NCBI RefSeq assembly: GCF_004358025.1
Contig: NZ_SMTL01000007.1
Span: 124,001 to 188,000, forward strand
Length of the DNA: 64,000 nt
Reading direction: 5' to 3'
DNA from: Rhizobium deserti
Lineage (GTDB): Bacteria; Pseudomonadota; Alphaproteobacteria; Rhizobiales; Rhizobiaceae
Both the position numbers and the translations under genes were made by a program. The notes beneath the pieces were generated by a model that did no database searches, was not told where the DNA came from, and was given only the letters and a program-made list of their open reading frames with translations. How positions within the stretch are numbered: the first letter of the stretch is position 1; every line of letters begins with the position of its first letter. Shown here piece after piece: positions 44,723-53,271 of the stretch.

Positions 44723-44733
44723 GGAAGGGAGTA

Positions 44734-45648
44734 ATGACCCAGACGGCAGCAACCATGAGCCGGAGCACCACCATGACTGGCCCCATCCTCATGCTGATCG
44801 GCATGCTGATGTTCGCGCTCAACGATGCCATGGGTAAATGGCTGGTTTCCAGCTACGGCTTGGGGCAAGTTATCCTGCTGCGCAGCCTCGCGGCCCTTCT
44901 GATCCTTGTGCCGATGGTCTGGCGGGCCGGGTTCGGCAAGCTCCTCAGGGTGCAACGACCGGGCATGCAGCTGGCCCGCGTCGCCTTTTCGACAGCAGAA
45001 GTCTTCTTCTTTTATTATGCTGTCGTTTACCTGCCGCTTGCCGATGTGATGACTTACTGGCTGGCAGCGCCGATCTATGTCGCTGCGGCATCGCCCTTCC
45101 TGCTGGGCGAGAAGGTCGGCTGGCGGCGCTGGACGGCGATCGCGGTTGGCTTCGTTGGCGTTATCATCACGTTGGAACCATCTAGCGCCATGTTTACGGC
45201 CCCGGCTCTGATTTCGATCGTCGGCAGCGCGGCCTTCGCCTTCATGCTGATCTCCGGCCGCTTCCTGCGCGAAACCCCAGATAGCACGCTCGTCTTCTTC
45301 CAGGTGGCGGGGGCAGGGCTTGCCGGGCTCGTTTTTGCGCCGACGGACTGGTCGCCCATCGCGTCCGGCCTGGATGTCGCATTGCTTGGGCTGCTGGGCG
45401 TTGTTGCCATGGCGGCTCACATGCTGGTCAACAGGGCGCTGAAGATATCCGACGCGGCAACAGTTGCACCGCTGCAGTATACGTTGCTTCTTTGGGCGGT
45501 GATCTTCGGCTGGATCTTCTTCGGCGACGGGCCTCGGCTGACGATGATGATCGGGGCCACCCTGATCGTCGCCTCCGGCCTGTTCATCTTCATCCGCGAG
45601 CAGACGCTGAAGAAGCGCCAGGCGGTGCTGCCGGCGGTTCCTGAATGA
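44734..45648 (+). CDS. EamA/DMT-family transporter
   Basis: This protein of about 304 residues has ten predicted membrane helices and two EamA repeats (about 8-140 and 150-290), like RhaT/RarD-type drug/metabolite transporters. AGGAAGGGAG precedes ATG 44734; a GTG at 44719 is in frame but lies before that site. It is co-transcribed with the sugar-acid dehydratase and ends at a strong hairpin terminator. It could export an intermediate or import a substrate. Confidence 0.88.
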   Translation: MTQTAATMSRSTTMTGPILMLIGMLMFALNDAMGKWLVSSYGLGQVILLRSLAALLILVPMVWRAGFGKLLRVQRPGMQLARVAFSTAEVFFFYYAVVYLPLADVMTYWLAAPIYVAAASPFLLGEKVGWRRWTAIAVGFVGVIITLEPSSAMFTAPALISIVGSAAFAFMLISGRFLRETPDSTLVFFQVAGAGLAGLVFAPTDWSPIASGLDVALLGLLGVVAMAAHMLVNRALKISDAATVAPLQYTLLLWAVIFGWIFFGDGPRLTMMIGATLIVASGLFIFIREQTLKKRQAVLPAVPE

Positions 45649-45651
45649 GAA

Positions 45652-45682
45652 AAGCCCGCGGCGCCTCAGGCGTCGCGGGCTT
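45652..45682. terminator. strong bidirectional terminator between the DMT and TRAP genes
   Basis: AAGCCCGCG-G-CGCCT and AGGCG-T-CGCGGGCTT pair over 14 bp with one mismatch and a 1-base loop, flanked by A residues on one side and T residues on the other. It separates convergent genes, so it can stop transcription from both sides. Confidence 0.85.
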
Positions 45683-45726
45683 CGTGTTGTCGAAGGCTGC
45701 CGCTCGGACGAAGCGGCCTCCCATCC

Positions 45727-46731
45727 TTATTTGCGGACTTCCTTGAGCTCGGCAACGATGGCGTCGACCACGTCAGCGCCAATCGTGGCTTTGTGCTTTT
45801 CATAGACGACCGCCGACTTTTCGCGGATGCGCTTCTGCTCGTCCTCAGACAGCGTATTGACTTGGAGACCGGCCGCTTTGATCTTCTCGAGCGACTTCTT
45901 GTTCAGATCGCCGATCACCTGACGCTCCACGTCACGACCAACGACCGCGCAGGCGCGAAGGGCGGCCTGCTCGTCTGGCGCATAGGTGTTGAAGATGGCC
46001 TTGGAGAACAGGAAGAGGAACGGTGTGTAGGCGTGGTTGGTCTCAGTAACGTATTTCTGCACTTCAAAGAACTTCGACGTGTCGATCGTTACATAGGGAT
46101 TTTCCTGTGCGTCGATCGCCTTGGTTTCGAGAGCCGAGAAGACTTCGCCGAAAGCCATCGGCGTGGCGTTGGCGCCGAGGTTCTGGAAGGTATCGAGGAA
46201 GATGTTGTTCTGCATAACGCGAACCTTCATCCCCGAGAAGTCTTCCCACTTGGTAACCGGGCGAACGGAGTTCGACAGGTTGCGGAAGCCGTTTTCCCAG
46301 TATGCGAGGTTTATGACGCCGGCAGCATCGAGCTTCTGGTTGATCATGTCGCCGAACTTGCCGTCGAGAACCTTGTAGGCTTCCTGAGCATTGCCGAACA
46401 GGAAGGGCAGGTCGAAGACGCCGAGGGCAGGAACGATGCCGACGAGCGGCGAAGACGAGGTGACCACGGCTTCCTGAACGCCCGAGCGAAGCGCCTGCGT
46501 CGCCTGCAGGTCGCCGCCAAGCGCGCCGCCCCAGAATGCCGTCAGCTTCATCTTGCCGCCGGACTTCTCGTCGAGGCATGTCTGCATGGCTTTGATACCA
46601 TTGCCGACCGGATGGTCGGCATTGATGCCGTTGGAAACGCGGATATTGCGCGACTTGAATTCAGCAAATGCCGGTGCCGCTGACGAGCAAGCAAGGGCAA
46701 GGGCGGCGGTTGTCAGTAGAAGCTTTCTCAT
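45727..46731 (-). CDS. TRAP transporter substrate-binding protein (DctP family)
   Basis: This 334-residue periplasmic protein has a signal peptide (MRKLLLTTAALALACSSAAPAFA) and the DctP fold. FSGMKVRVMQN carries the Arg that usually binds the substrate carboxylate, and TPMAFGEVFSALETKAIDAQENP follows. It delivers an organic or sugar acid to the DctQM permease upstream. Expression order on the minus strand is DctQ, DctM, DctP. GAGGATAACT precedes the start. Confidence 0.93.
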   Translation of the reverse strand: MRKLLLTTAALALACSSAAPAFAEFKSRNIRVSNGINADHPVGNGIKAMQTCLDEKSGGKMKLTAFWGGALGGDLQATQALRSGVQEAVVTSSSPLVGIVPALGVFDLPFLFGNAQEAYKVLDGKFGDMINQKLDAAGVINLAYWENGFRNLSNSVRPVTKWEDFSGMKVRVMQNNIFLDTFQNLGANATPMAFGEVFSALETKAIDAQENPYVTIDTSKFFEVQKYVTETNHAYTPFLFLFSKAIFNTYAPDEQAALRACAVVGRDVERQVIGDLNKKSLEKIKAAGLQVNTLSEDEQKRIREKSAVVYEKHKATIGADVVDAIVAELKEVRK

Positions 46732-46761
46732 AGTTATCCTCCCAGGATGTGTGTGAGACGG

Positions 46762-48039
46762 TTATTGGAGCCAGCGTAACGGTACCATGACGAGGTCTGG
46801 AAACAGGACCAGCAGAAAGAGCACGATCGTTTCGGCGATCAGGAACGGCCAAACTCCGGCCGTCACCTTCCCGAGCGGAATGCGTGCAACGCCGCTGACC
46901 ACATTGAGCACCACGCCGACTGGCGGGGTGATGAGGCCGATCGAGTTGTTCATGATGAACAGCACGCCGAAATAGACCGGATCGATGCCTGCCTGCTTGA
47001 CGATCGGCATCAGAACCGGCGTCAGGATCAGGATGGTCGGCGTCAGGTCAAGCGCCGTGCCGACGACCAGGACGAGGATCATGATCGCAAACATCAGCAG
47101 CATCGGGCGATCGATGAGCGGCTCGATATAACCGACGATTTCAGCCGGAATATTGGCGGCAGTAATCAGCCAAGAAGAGACAAGCGCGGCGGCTACAAGA
47201 AACATGATTACCGAGGTGGTCTTGGCAGCCTGCAGGATGACATGGGGTAGCTGGCTTGGCGTCAGTTCACGATAGATAACCATGCCGACGAACAAGGCAT
47301 AAGCCGCCGCGACGACGGCCGCTTCCGTTGGCGTCATGATGCCGGCCTTGATGCCGCCAAGGATGATGACGGGCATGCCAAGCGCCCAGGCAGCGCGGCC
47401 CGTGACGCGCAAGCGCTCGCTCATCGATGCCTTCGGCAAGGCCTGGACATTGTCTTTTCGCACAACGATGAGCCAGGCGATGATCAGCGAGATGCCCATC
47501 AGGATGCCGGGAAAAATGCCGGCCAGGAAAAGCTGGGTGATTGAGACATTGCCGGCGACGCCGAATACGATGAAGGCCATCGACGGCGGAATAACCGGTG
47601 CGATGATGCCGCCTGCGGCGATCAGGCCACCAGAACGGGGCACATTATAACCGGCCTTGGCCATCATCGGGATGAGGATTGAAGCCAGTGCCGCGGTATC
47701 GGCGGCGGCAGAGCCCGAGATGCTCGCCATGATGATCGCCGCCATGATGGCGACGATGCCGAGGCCGCCGCGGATATGGCCGACGCAGGCGATGGCGAAG
47801 TCAATGATGCGGCGAGACAGGCCGCCGGAATTCATCAGCTCACCGGCGAGGATGAAGAAGGGGATTGCGAGCAGTGTAAAGGTGTCGACACCGGCGATCA
47901 TGTTCTGGGCAATGATCTGCGTGTTGAACATGTCCATGTACCACATGAGCACGACGCCGCAGAACATCAGCGAGAAGGCCACGGGCACACCGATCGCCAT
48001 GGCACCGAGAAGCGATACGATGAAAACGATGAGTGTCAT
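46762..48039 (-). CDS. TRAP transporter large permease (DctM family)
   Basis: This 425-residue permease has about twelve to thirteen membrane helices and the typical IPFFILAGELMNSGGLSRRI, SGSAAADTAALASILIPMM and PPVGVVLNVV segments. It starts at ATG 48039, overlapping the DctQ stop as TGATG. A longer frame upstream (to 48612) only shadows DctQ. It uses the ion gradient to drive import of the DctP-bound acid. Confidence 0.93.
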   Translation of the reverse strand: MTLIVFIVSLLGAMAIGVPVAFSLMFCGVVLMWYMDMFNTQIIAQNMIAGVDTFTLLAIPFFILAGELMNSGGLSRRIIDFAIACVGHIRGGLGIVAIMAAIIMASISGSAAADTAALASILIPMMAKAGYNVPRSGGLIAAGGIIAPVIPPSMAFIVFGVAGNVSITQLFLAGIFPGILMGISLIIAWLIVVRKDNVQALPKASMSERLRVTGRAAWALGMPVIILGGIKAGIMTPTEAAVVAAAYALFVGMVIYRELTPSQLPHVILQAAKTTSVIMFLVAAALVSSWLITAANIPAEIVGYIEPLIDRPMLLMFAIMILVLVVGTALDLTPTILILTPVLMPIVKQAGIDPVYFGVLFIMNNSIGLITPPVGVVLNVVSGVARIPLGKVTAGVWPFLIAETIVLFLLVLFPDLVMVPLRWLQ

Positions 48040-48572
48040 CAGGTGCGCTCCGCCATCTGCTCGATGGTGAGGTTTTCTCCGGCGAACATGCTGATCTCCT
48101 CCGCGGTGGCGCGACCAGTGACATAACGGAACAGGCGCTCGAGTGCGATGAGCGACATGCCGGCGCCCGTGAACAGGCCAATGCCGTATACCCAGATCAT
48201 CGATAGGCCAGTCACCGGAGCCGTCATGCTGGCATTGATTTCGAACTGCTGCCATGTGCCCCAGAAGAAGATCATAGAGCAGACCAGAATAATAATGTTC
48301 GACAAGATCATGCAGATCAGGCGACCGGTGCGGCCGAACAAGGCCACCACGCTTTCCACCCCGAGATGGCCATGCTCGCGAAACGCGACGACGGCGCCGA
48401 TAAAAGTCAGCCAGACGAAGAAGTAGCGGGATAGCTCTTCTGAAACAGACATGCCGGAATTGAAGGCGTATCGCAGGACGACGTTCGCGAAGACCATGAT
48501 TGCCATGCCTGACAGCAGGACGATCAGCAGGATCTCGAGAAACTTGAAGAAAAGATCGGTAGTTCTTTGCAT
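48039..48572 (-). CDS. TRAP transporter small permease (DctQ family)
   Basis: This 177-residue protein has four membrane helices and the DctQ signature region SVSEELSRYFFVWLTFIGAVVAFREHGHLGVE. GGGAGGGTGAAC precedes ATG 48572, which rules out the longer frame to 48656. It is translationally coupled to dctM and begins 17 bases after the FAH-family gene, so the dehydratase and importer form one operon. Confidence 0.92.
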   Translation of the reverse strand: MQRTTDLFFKFLEILLIVLLSGMAIMVFANVVLRYAFNSGMSVSEELSRYFFVWLTFIGAVVAFREHGHLGVESVVALFGRTGRLICMILSNIIILVCSMIFFWGTWQQFEINASMTAPVTGLSMIWVYGIGLFTGAGMSLIALERLFRYVTGRATAEEISMFAGENLTIEQMAERT

Positions 48573-48589
48573 GTTCACCCTCCCGCCGT

Positions 48590-49753
48590 TTACAAAAGCC
48601 CGCGTTGGGCAAGATTCCTCATCAAAGCGGACAGCCCGAAACTCCAGGGAGGGCATTTGTCGCTGTGCTCGACCCGATTGATCAACCGGCCAAGCTTTGC
48701 AGTAGAAATCTCAACGACGTCGCCGATCTCGTGGGTAAAGCCGAGGCCCGCGCCGCGCCTGTCTTTCACCGGTGCAAACATTGTGCCGAGGAAAAACACG
48801 ACGCCATCGGGATATTGATGGTTCGAATTGACCAACTGAGCGACAAGCTCTTCCGGCGAACGGCTGATCGCCTGCATGGCACTCACACCGGTCATTTCGA
48901 AGCCCTCCTCGCCTTTGACGGACAAAGAAATCTCGGCTGACTTGACGTCGTCGATTGTGAATTTTCCGTCGAAAAGGCGGATAAACGGCCCAATGGCGCA
49001 GGAAGCATTGTTATCCTTGGCCTTGCTGAGAAGCAGGGCGGAGCGGCCCTCGAAGTCGCGCAGGTTAACGTCGTTTCCAAGCGTCGCGCCGACGATACGA
49101 CCCGCGGAATTGACCGCCAGCACGATTTCCGGTTCGGGATTATTCCATTCGGATTTAGGATGTATACCAATCACCGCGCCACAGCCAACAGCCGACATCG
49201 GTTGCGCCTTGGTAAAGATCTCTGCATCGGGGCCAATCCCGACTTCCAGGTATTGCGACCAGAGCCCCATGCCCTGCAGCAGGGCCTTGACCTGAGCGGC
49301 CTTTTCGGAGCCAGCGACGACGCCTTTTAGATTGTCACCGAGCACCGGGGCGAGCTGTTTGCGGATTTCCTGAGCGCGTAAGGGATCACCTTTGGCCTGC
49401 TCCTCGATGACGCGCTCCAGCATGCTATCAGCGAAGGTGACACCTGCCGCCTTGATCGCCTGAAGATCGGCTGGCGCCAGCAATTCACCGGCAGAGCCAT
49501 CCAGAAATTCGCCAAGCGAGCCGAGGTCGGCAAAGTCCGGCCGATCCTTCAGGCTAGCGACTAGGTCTTCTTTCTCCAGCAGTTGCGACACTGTGGGCGC
49601 GAGCAGCGACAGGTCGAGAACACGGAACGATGAGGAAAGAAGAACGGGGCAGGGGCCGCCTGCAGCCTTGGACCAGACACGCCCGATCAACAGTGCATCT
49701 TGCGCAGCCTGCGGCAAAATTGTTTCTAGGTTCACTACATGCTCGGTATTCAC
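48590..49753 (-). CDS. FAH-family 2-keto-3-deoxy-pentonate dehydratase-like protein (XylX/AraD1 type), GTG start
   Basis: This protein of about 387 residues has the fumarylacetoacetate-hydrolase fold in its C-terminal half. The metal motif is EPEIVLAV, with GNDVNLRDFEGRSALLLSKAKDNNASCAIGPFIRLFD, a stretch I associate with 2-keto-3-deoxy-xylonate/arabonate dehydratases that yield 2-ketoglutarate semialdehyde. GTG 49753 has AGGAGG eight bases before it. The ATG at 49798 would place that site inside the gene. It heads the dctQMP operon. A GntR-type operator candidate lies at 49803-49821. Confidence 0.83.
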   Translation of the reverse strand: MNTEHVVNLETILPQAAQDALLIGRVWSKAAGGPCPVLLSSSFRVLDLSLLAPTVSQLLEKEDLVASLKDRPDFADLGSLGEFLDGSAGELLAPADLQAIKAAGVTFADSMLERVIEEQAKGDPLRAQEIRKQLAPVLGDNLKGVVAGSEKAAQVKALLQGMGLWSQYLEVGIGPDAEIFTKAQPMSAVGCGAVIGIHPKSEWNNPEPEIVLAVNSAGRIVGATLGNDVNLRDFEGRSALLLSKAKDNNASCAIGPFIRLFDGKFTIDDVKSAEISLSVKGEEGFEMTGVSAMQAISRSPEELVAQLVNSNHQYPDGVVFFLGTMFAPVKDRRGAGLGFTHEIGDVVEISTAKLGRLINRVEHSDKCPPWSFGLSALMRNLAQRGLL

Positions 49754-49802
49754 CGCGCGATCCTCCTCTTCACCACAGAGGACGCATCCTCCGCTCATTC
49801 TA

Positions 49803-49821
49803 TTGTCAGGATGTCTGACAA
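49803..49821. promoter_or_regulatory. candidate FCD-GntR operator before the FAH/TRAP operon
   Basis: TTGTCAG and CTGACAA are perfect inverted arms with a 5-base spacer, 50-68 bases upstream of the GTG start. FadR-subfamily GntR proteins bind T-G-T/A-C-A dyads of this type, and such a regulator is encoded next door (49927-50646). Confidence 0.55.
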
Positions 49822-49895
49822 CTGCTCCCGGGATTTCTTTTAAAGAGAGAAATCTCCCCTGTCCAGCATGGTTGTAAGAGCTTCACTTGATAGGA

Positions 49896-49909
49896 CTAGA
49901 TCGATCCAA
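49896..49909. promoter_or_regulatory. near copy of the 39925 palindrome
   Basis: CTAGATCGATCCAA matches the perfect palindrome at 39925-39938 in 12 of 14 bases. It lies in the 173-base region between the gntR stop and the FAH-family start, about 150 bases upstream of the latter. It may be a second operator or chance. Confidence 0.3.
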
Positions 49910-49926
49910 TTTAACTTGCACAACCG

Positions 49927-50646
49927 TTAGAAAATTTCTAGCTGCAGTTCAATGCGGCTTGCCGCCCCGACCAGATGCTCATGCATGGCCTGACGTGCCT
50001 GGTTGGGCTGGCGGCTGGCGATAGCGTCGCGAATCGCAAGATGCTCGGCAATCGTTACCTCGACAATCTCCTCCAGAACCGCGCTGGCCCGCGCTGCGTT
50101 GATGGCAAGGTGAATGCGCTCGGCAACGAAGCCTAAGAAAAGCAAGAAATATTCGTTCTGCGTGGCAGCGGCGATCTGGCGATGGAACGCCAAGTCGGCA
50201 AGAATGCCCTCATCCGTCCACTTGGCCGCCCCCGTCATCTGGGACAGCGCCTCGTCGAGCTTCAGCAGGTCGTCGCTCGTGTGGTGGATTGCCGCAAGAC
50301 CCGCCGCTTCGATCTCGAGCGGCAGCCGCAGTTGAAACAGGCTGCGGAAGCTCGCCTTATCCGACAGGTTCTCCTGCTCGATGCGGATCGACTGGCGCCT
50401 TTCAATGTCGGTCGCAAATGCCCCGACGCCCTGCCTGGTTTCCACCAAACCTTCATTGCGCAAATGGGCGATTGCCTCGCGAACAACGGAGCGGCTAACG
50501 CCGAACGTCTTGGAGAGGAGATGTTCCGTCGGCAGCTTTTCGCCGGCCGAGATGCGTCCTTCGGTGATTTCGCGGGCGATCTGTGCGGCAATGCGCGCCG
50601 GGAGGTGCTCGCTTCTTCTGATCTGGTTGAAATCCGCTACGGCCAC
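49927..50646 (-). CDS. GntR-family regulator, FadR/FCD type, GTG start
   Basis: This 239-residue regulator has an N-terminal winged helix (ARIAAQIAREITEGRISAGEKLPTEHLLSKTFGVSRSVVREAIAHL pattern) and a helical FCD ligand domain (about residues 95-225) with metal-type His residues in LAFHRQI and TIAEHLAI. The start codon is GTG 50646, preceded by AGGGGGAAG. It follows the FAD-linked oxidase gene by 27 bases in one operon. Dyads fitting this family occur before the FAH/TRAP operon and in the oxidase/DenD divergent promoter, so it probably controls the whole sugar-acid locus. Confidence 0.9.
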   Translation of the reverse strand: MAVADFNQIRRSEHLPARIAAQIAREITEGRISAGEKLPTEHLLSKTFGVSRSVVREAIAHLRNEGLVETRQGVGAFATDIERRQSIRIEQENLSDKASFRSLFQLRLPLEIEAAGLAAIHHTSDDLLKLDEALSQMTGAAKWTDEGILADLAFHRQIAAATQNEYFLLFLGFVAERIHLAINAARASAVLEEIVEVTIAEHLAIRDAIASRQPNQARQAMHEHLVGAASRIELQLEIF

Positions 50647-50673
50647 GTTCGCTTCCCCCTGCGAAAGCTTCTT

Positions 50674-52116
50674 CTACGAGATTCCGTTGAGATTCAACTG
50701 GCAGCCCGGATTGAACAGAAGATGGGGATCGACCGCATGCTTCACGGCTGCAAGCAGCTTCCGGCGGGTATCCGGCAATCGGCTCTCAAAGTCAGCCCGC
50801 TTCAGGCGGCCAATGCCGTGTTCGGCGCTGATGCTGCCCTGATAAAGGTCGACCACCTCGTTCAGCACCGTCTTGGCTTTATAGATGACCTGGTCGCGCG
50901 CCTCGCCTAGAAGATCCGTCGGCGGCAGGACATTGAGATGCACATTGCCGTCGCCGACATGACCATAGGAGACGCTGATGCAATCGGGAAGGGCCTGGGA
51001 GATAGCAGCCTCCGCATCGCTGACAAAGGACGCGAGCTTCGACAGCGGCACGGATACGTCGCTGCGCATATGCGAGCCGCGTTTGGCCTGCCCTTCATTC
51101 ATTCCTTCGCGGATGAGCCAAAGACTGCGCGCCTGCGCCTGGGAAGAAGCGATCGTGCCGTCCACCACAAGGCCATCGGTCATCACGCCTTCGAGGAAAC
51201 GTTCCATCAGATCGTTGACATCAATCAGGCCGCTGCCGGATATCTCCATCAAGACGTAAGCGGGGTAGTCACCGGCAATCGGGATCGGCAGGTCCGGCAT
51301 GGCCTCGCGGGCAAGATCAAAAGCGAGAGGCGGCATGAATTCGAAAGCCGACATCAGATCGCAGCAGTCGCGACGTGCCCTGCGGTAAAGCGTAATGGCA
51401 TCATCCAGCGAAGCGAGAGCCAGCAGTGCCGTCGCCACATGATCGGGATAGGGCGTCAGCTTGATGGATACGGCGGTGATGATGCCAAGCGTGCCCTCGG
51501 CGCCGATGAAGAGCTGTTTCAGGTCGATGCCGCGATTGTCCTTGCGCAGTGTAGACAAGCCTTCGAAGATCGTTCCGTCCGCCAGCACCACTTCGAGCCC
51601 GAGCACCAGTTCACGGGTCATCCCGTAACGCAGCACATTGATGCCGCCGGCATTGGTAGACACATTTCCGCCAATCCGGCAGCTTCCCTGCGCACCAAGC
51701 GCTAGCGGAAAGAACATGCCTTTGTCGGCGATCGCATCCTTCAATTCGGACAGAATGCAGCCCGCTTCGACGACCGCGGAAAAATCGTCGGCGTCGATCG
51801 TCCGGATCCGATTCAAGCGTTCAAGGCTGAGGATGACCTGACGCTCCGGAGCGTCGGGAATGCCGCCAAGCACCAGTCCAGTATTGCCGCCTTGCGGGAC
51901 AATTGACAGGCCTAATACGCGGCAGGCCGTGACTGCAGCCGCAACCTCGGCGGTCGAACGGGGCCTGAGCACTGCAACGGCAGCGCTGGTGACATCACCA
52001 TGCCAGTCGCGACAATAGCGGAGCATCTCACTGGCTTCCGTGAGAACCATGTCGCTGCCAAGACGCTCCTGCAAGGACAAGCGGTGTTCTGCGACGACGT
52101 TGTGCTGATCAGCCAT
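50674..52116 (-). CDS. FAD-linked oxidase (GlcD/D-2-hydroxyacid dehydrogenase type)
   Basis: This 480-residue flavoprotein has a PCMH-type FAD-binding domain (about 50-230; PQGGNTGLVLGG, GAQGSCRIGGNVSTNAGG) and a C-terminal FAD-oxidase domain with SYGHVGDGNVHLNV and SAEHGIGRLKR. The family oxidises D-2-hydroxy acids such as glycolate, D-lactate or D-2-hydroxyglutarate and passes electrons to the respiratory chain. GAGGAGG precedes ATG 52116. It shares a 171-base divergent promoter region with the DenD-like gene. Confidence 0.92.
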   Translation of the reverse strand: MADQHNVVAEHRLSLQERLGSDMVLTEASEMLRYCRDWHGDVTSAAVAVLRPRSTAEVAAAVTACRVLGLSIVPQGGNTGLVLGGIPDAPERQVILSLERLNRIRTIDADDFSAVVEAGCILSELKDAIADKGMFFPLALGAQGSCRIGGNVSTNAGGINVLRYGMTRELVLGLEVVLADGTIFEGLSTLRKDNRGIDLKQLFIGAEGTLGIITAVSIKLTPYPDHVATALLALASLDDAITLYRRARRDCCDLMSAFEFMPPLAFDLAREAMPDLPIPIAGDYPAYVLMEISGSGLIDVNDLMERFLEGVMTDGLVVDGTIASSQAQARSLWLIREGMNEGQAKRGSHMRSDVSVPLSKLASFVSDAEAAISQALPDCISVSYGHVGDGNVHLNVLPPTDLLGEARDQVIYKAKTVLNEVVDLYQGSISAEHGIGRLKRADFESRLPDTRRKLLAAVKHAVDPHLLFNPGCQLNLNGIS

Positions 52117-52210
52117 TGGCGACCTCCTCTACTCAATCACTGCCGCAGCCTCGTTGTCTCGAAAGACTTGGTCTCTCGGCATATTCCTGGTTTTCAAGCC
52201 AAGCATATAA

Positions 52211-52225
52211 GGTTATCAGACAACC
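52211..52225. promoter_or_regulatory. candidate GntR operator in the oxidase/DenD divergent region
   Basis: GGTTATCAGACAACC has inverted arms (GGTT/AACC) and contains CAGACAA, related to the CTGACAA arm at 49815-49821. Its position between two divergent starts (52116 and 52288) would let one regulator control both sides. Confidence 0.4.
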
Positions 52226-52287
52226 CTACAAGATGTTTTTGAAGGATCAGTCTTTGAACTTCAGGCAAGACAAGAGGGGAGAAAGAC

Positions 52288-53271
52288 ATGCATTTACTCA
52301 TAATTGGCGCCGCCGGCATGGTTGGGCGCAAGCTGACGGAACGCTTGATCACTGATGGTGGACTTGGGGAGCGGCCGGTCGAACGCCTGACTCTGGTGGA
52401 CGTGGTCAAGCCGGATCATCCGGCAGATTTTTCCGGTCGTGTAGATGCTCTTGACGTGGATATTTCCCAAGTCGGCCAAGCGGAGAAACTCATCGCTTCG
52501 CGGCCCGATGTGATCTTTCACCTGGCGGCCATTGTGTCAGGTGAAGCCGAATTGGATTTCGACAAGGGTTACCGCATCAATCTCGACGGCACCCGATATT
52601 TGTTCGACGCGATAAGGCATGCTCACGAGGAGGACGGCTATAAGCCGCGTGTGGTGTTTACCTCTTCGATCGCAGTGGTCGGGGCCCCGCTTCCCTTCCC
52701 GATCCCCGACGATTTCCATCTGACGCCGCTCACCAGCTACGGGACCCAGAAGGCGATTTCGGAACTGCTGCTCGCTGACTACAGCCGGCGCGGCTTTTTT
52801 GATGGCATCGGCATCCGCCTCCCCACCGTCTGCATCCGCCCGGGCAAGCCGAACAAGGCGGCATCCGGCTTCTTTTCCAACATCCTGCGCGAGCCATTGA
52901 TCGGTCAGGAGGCCATTCTCCCGGTTTCCGACGATGTGCGCCACTGGCATACTTCACCCCGCTCCGCCGTTGGATATCTCATTCATGCGGCCAGCATGGA
53001 TCTCGACGCGGTCGGATCAAGACGCAGCCTTTCCATGCCGGGCGTCAGTGCCACGGTCGGCGAACAGATTGAAGCACTGCGTCGCGTGGCGGGCGAAAAG
53101 GCCGTGCGGTTGATCCGCCGACAGCCCGACGACATGATCATGAAAATGGTGGCCGGCTGGGCACCCGGCTTTGAGGCAAAACGCGCGACTGAGCTTGGTT
53201 TCAAGGCTGAGAAAAATTTCGACGAGATCATCCGCGTGCATATCGAAGACGAGCTGGGAGGACAGATATGA
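52288..53271 (+). CDS. NAD-dependent epimerase/dehydratase-family dehydrogenase (DenD-like)
   Basis: This 327-residue extended SDR has the NAD motif IIGAAGMVGRKL and active-site residues in FTSSIAV and SYGTQKAISE (Tyr-x3-Lys). The pattern GIRLPTVCIRPGKPNKAASGFFSNILREPL is what I expect of D-erythronate 2-dehydrogenase (DenD), which oxidises a tetronate at C2. GAGGGGAGAAAG precedes the ATG. It overlaps the next gene as ATGA. The kinase and aldolase partners (OtnK, OtnC) of the erythronate pathway are not in the window, so the substrate may be another aldonate. Confidence 0.85.
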   Translation: MHLLIIGAAGMVGRKLTERLITDGGLGERPVERLTLVDVVKPDHPADFSGRVDALDVDISQVGQAEKLIASRPDVIFHLAAIVSGEAELDFDKGYRINLDGTRYLFDAIRHAHEEDGYKPRVVFTSSIAVVGAPLPFPIPDDFHLTPLTSYGTQKAISELLLADYSRRGFFDGIGIRLPTVCIRPGKPNKAASGFFSNILREPLIGQEAILPVSDDVRHWHTSPRSAVGYLIHAASMDLDAVGSRRSLSMPGVSATVGEQIEALRRVAGEKAVRLIRRQPDDMIMKMVAGWAPGFEAKRATELGFKAEKNFDEIIRVHIEDELGGQI

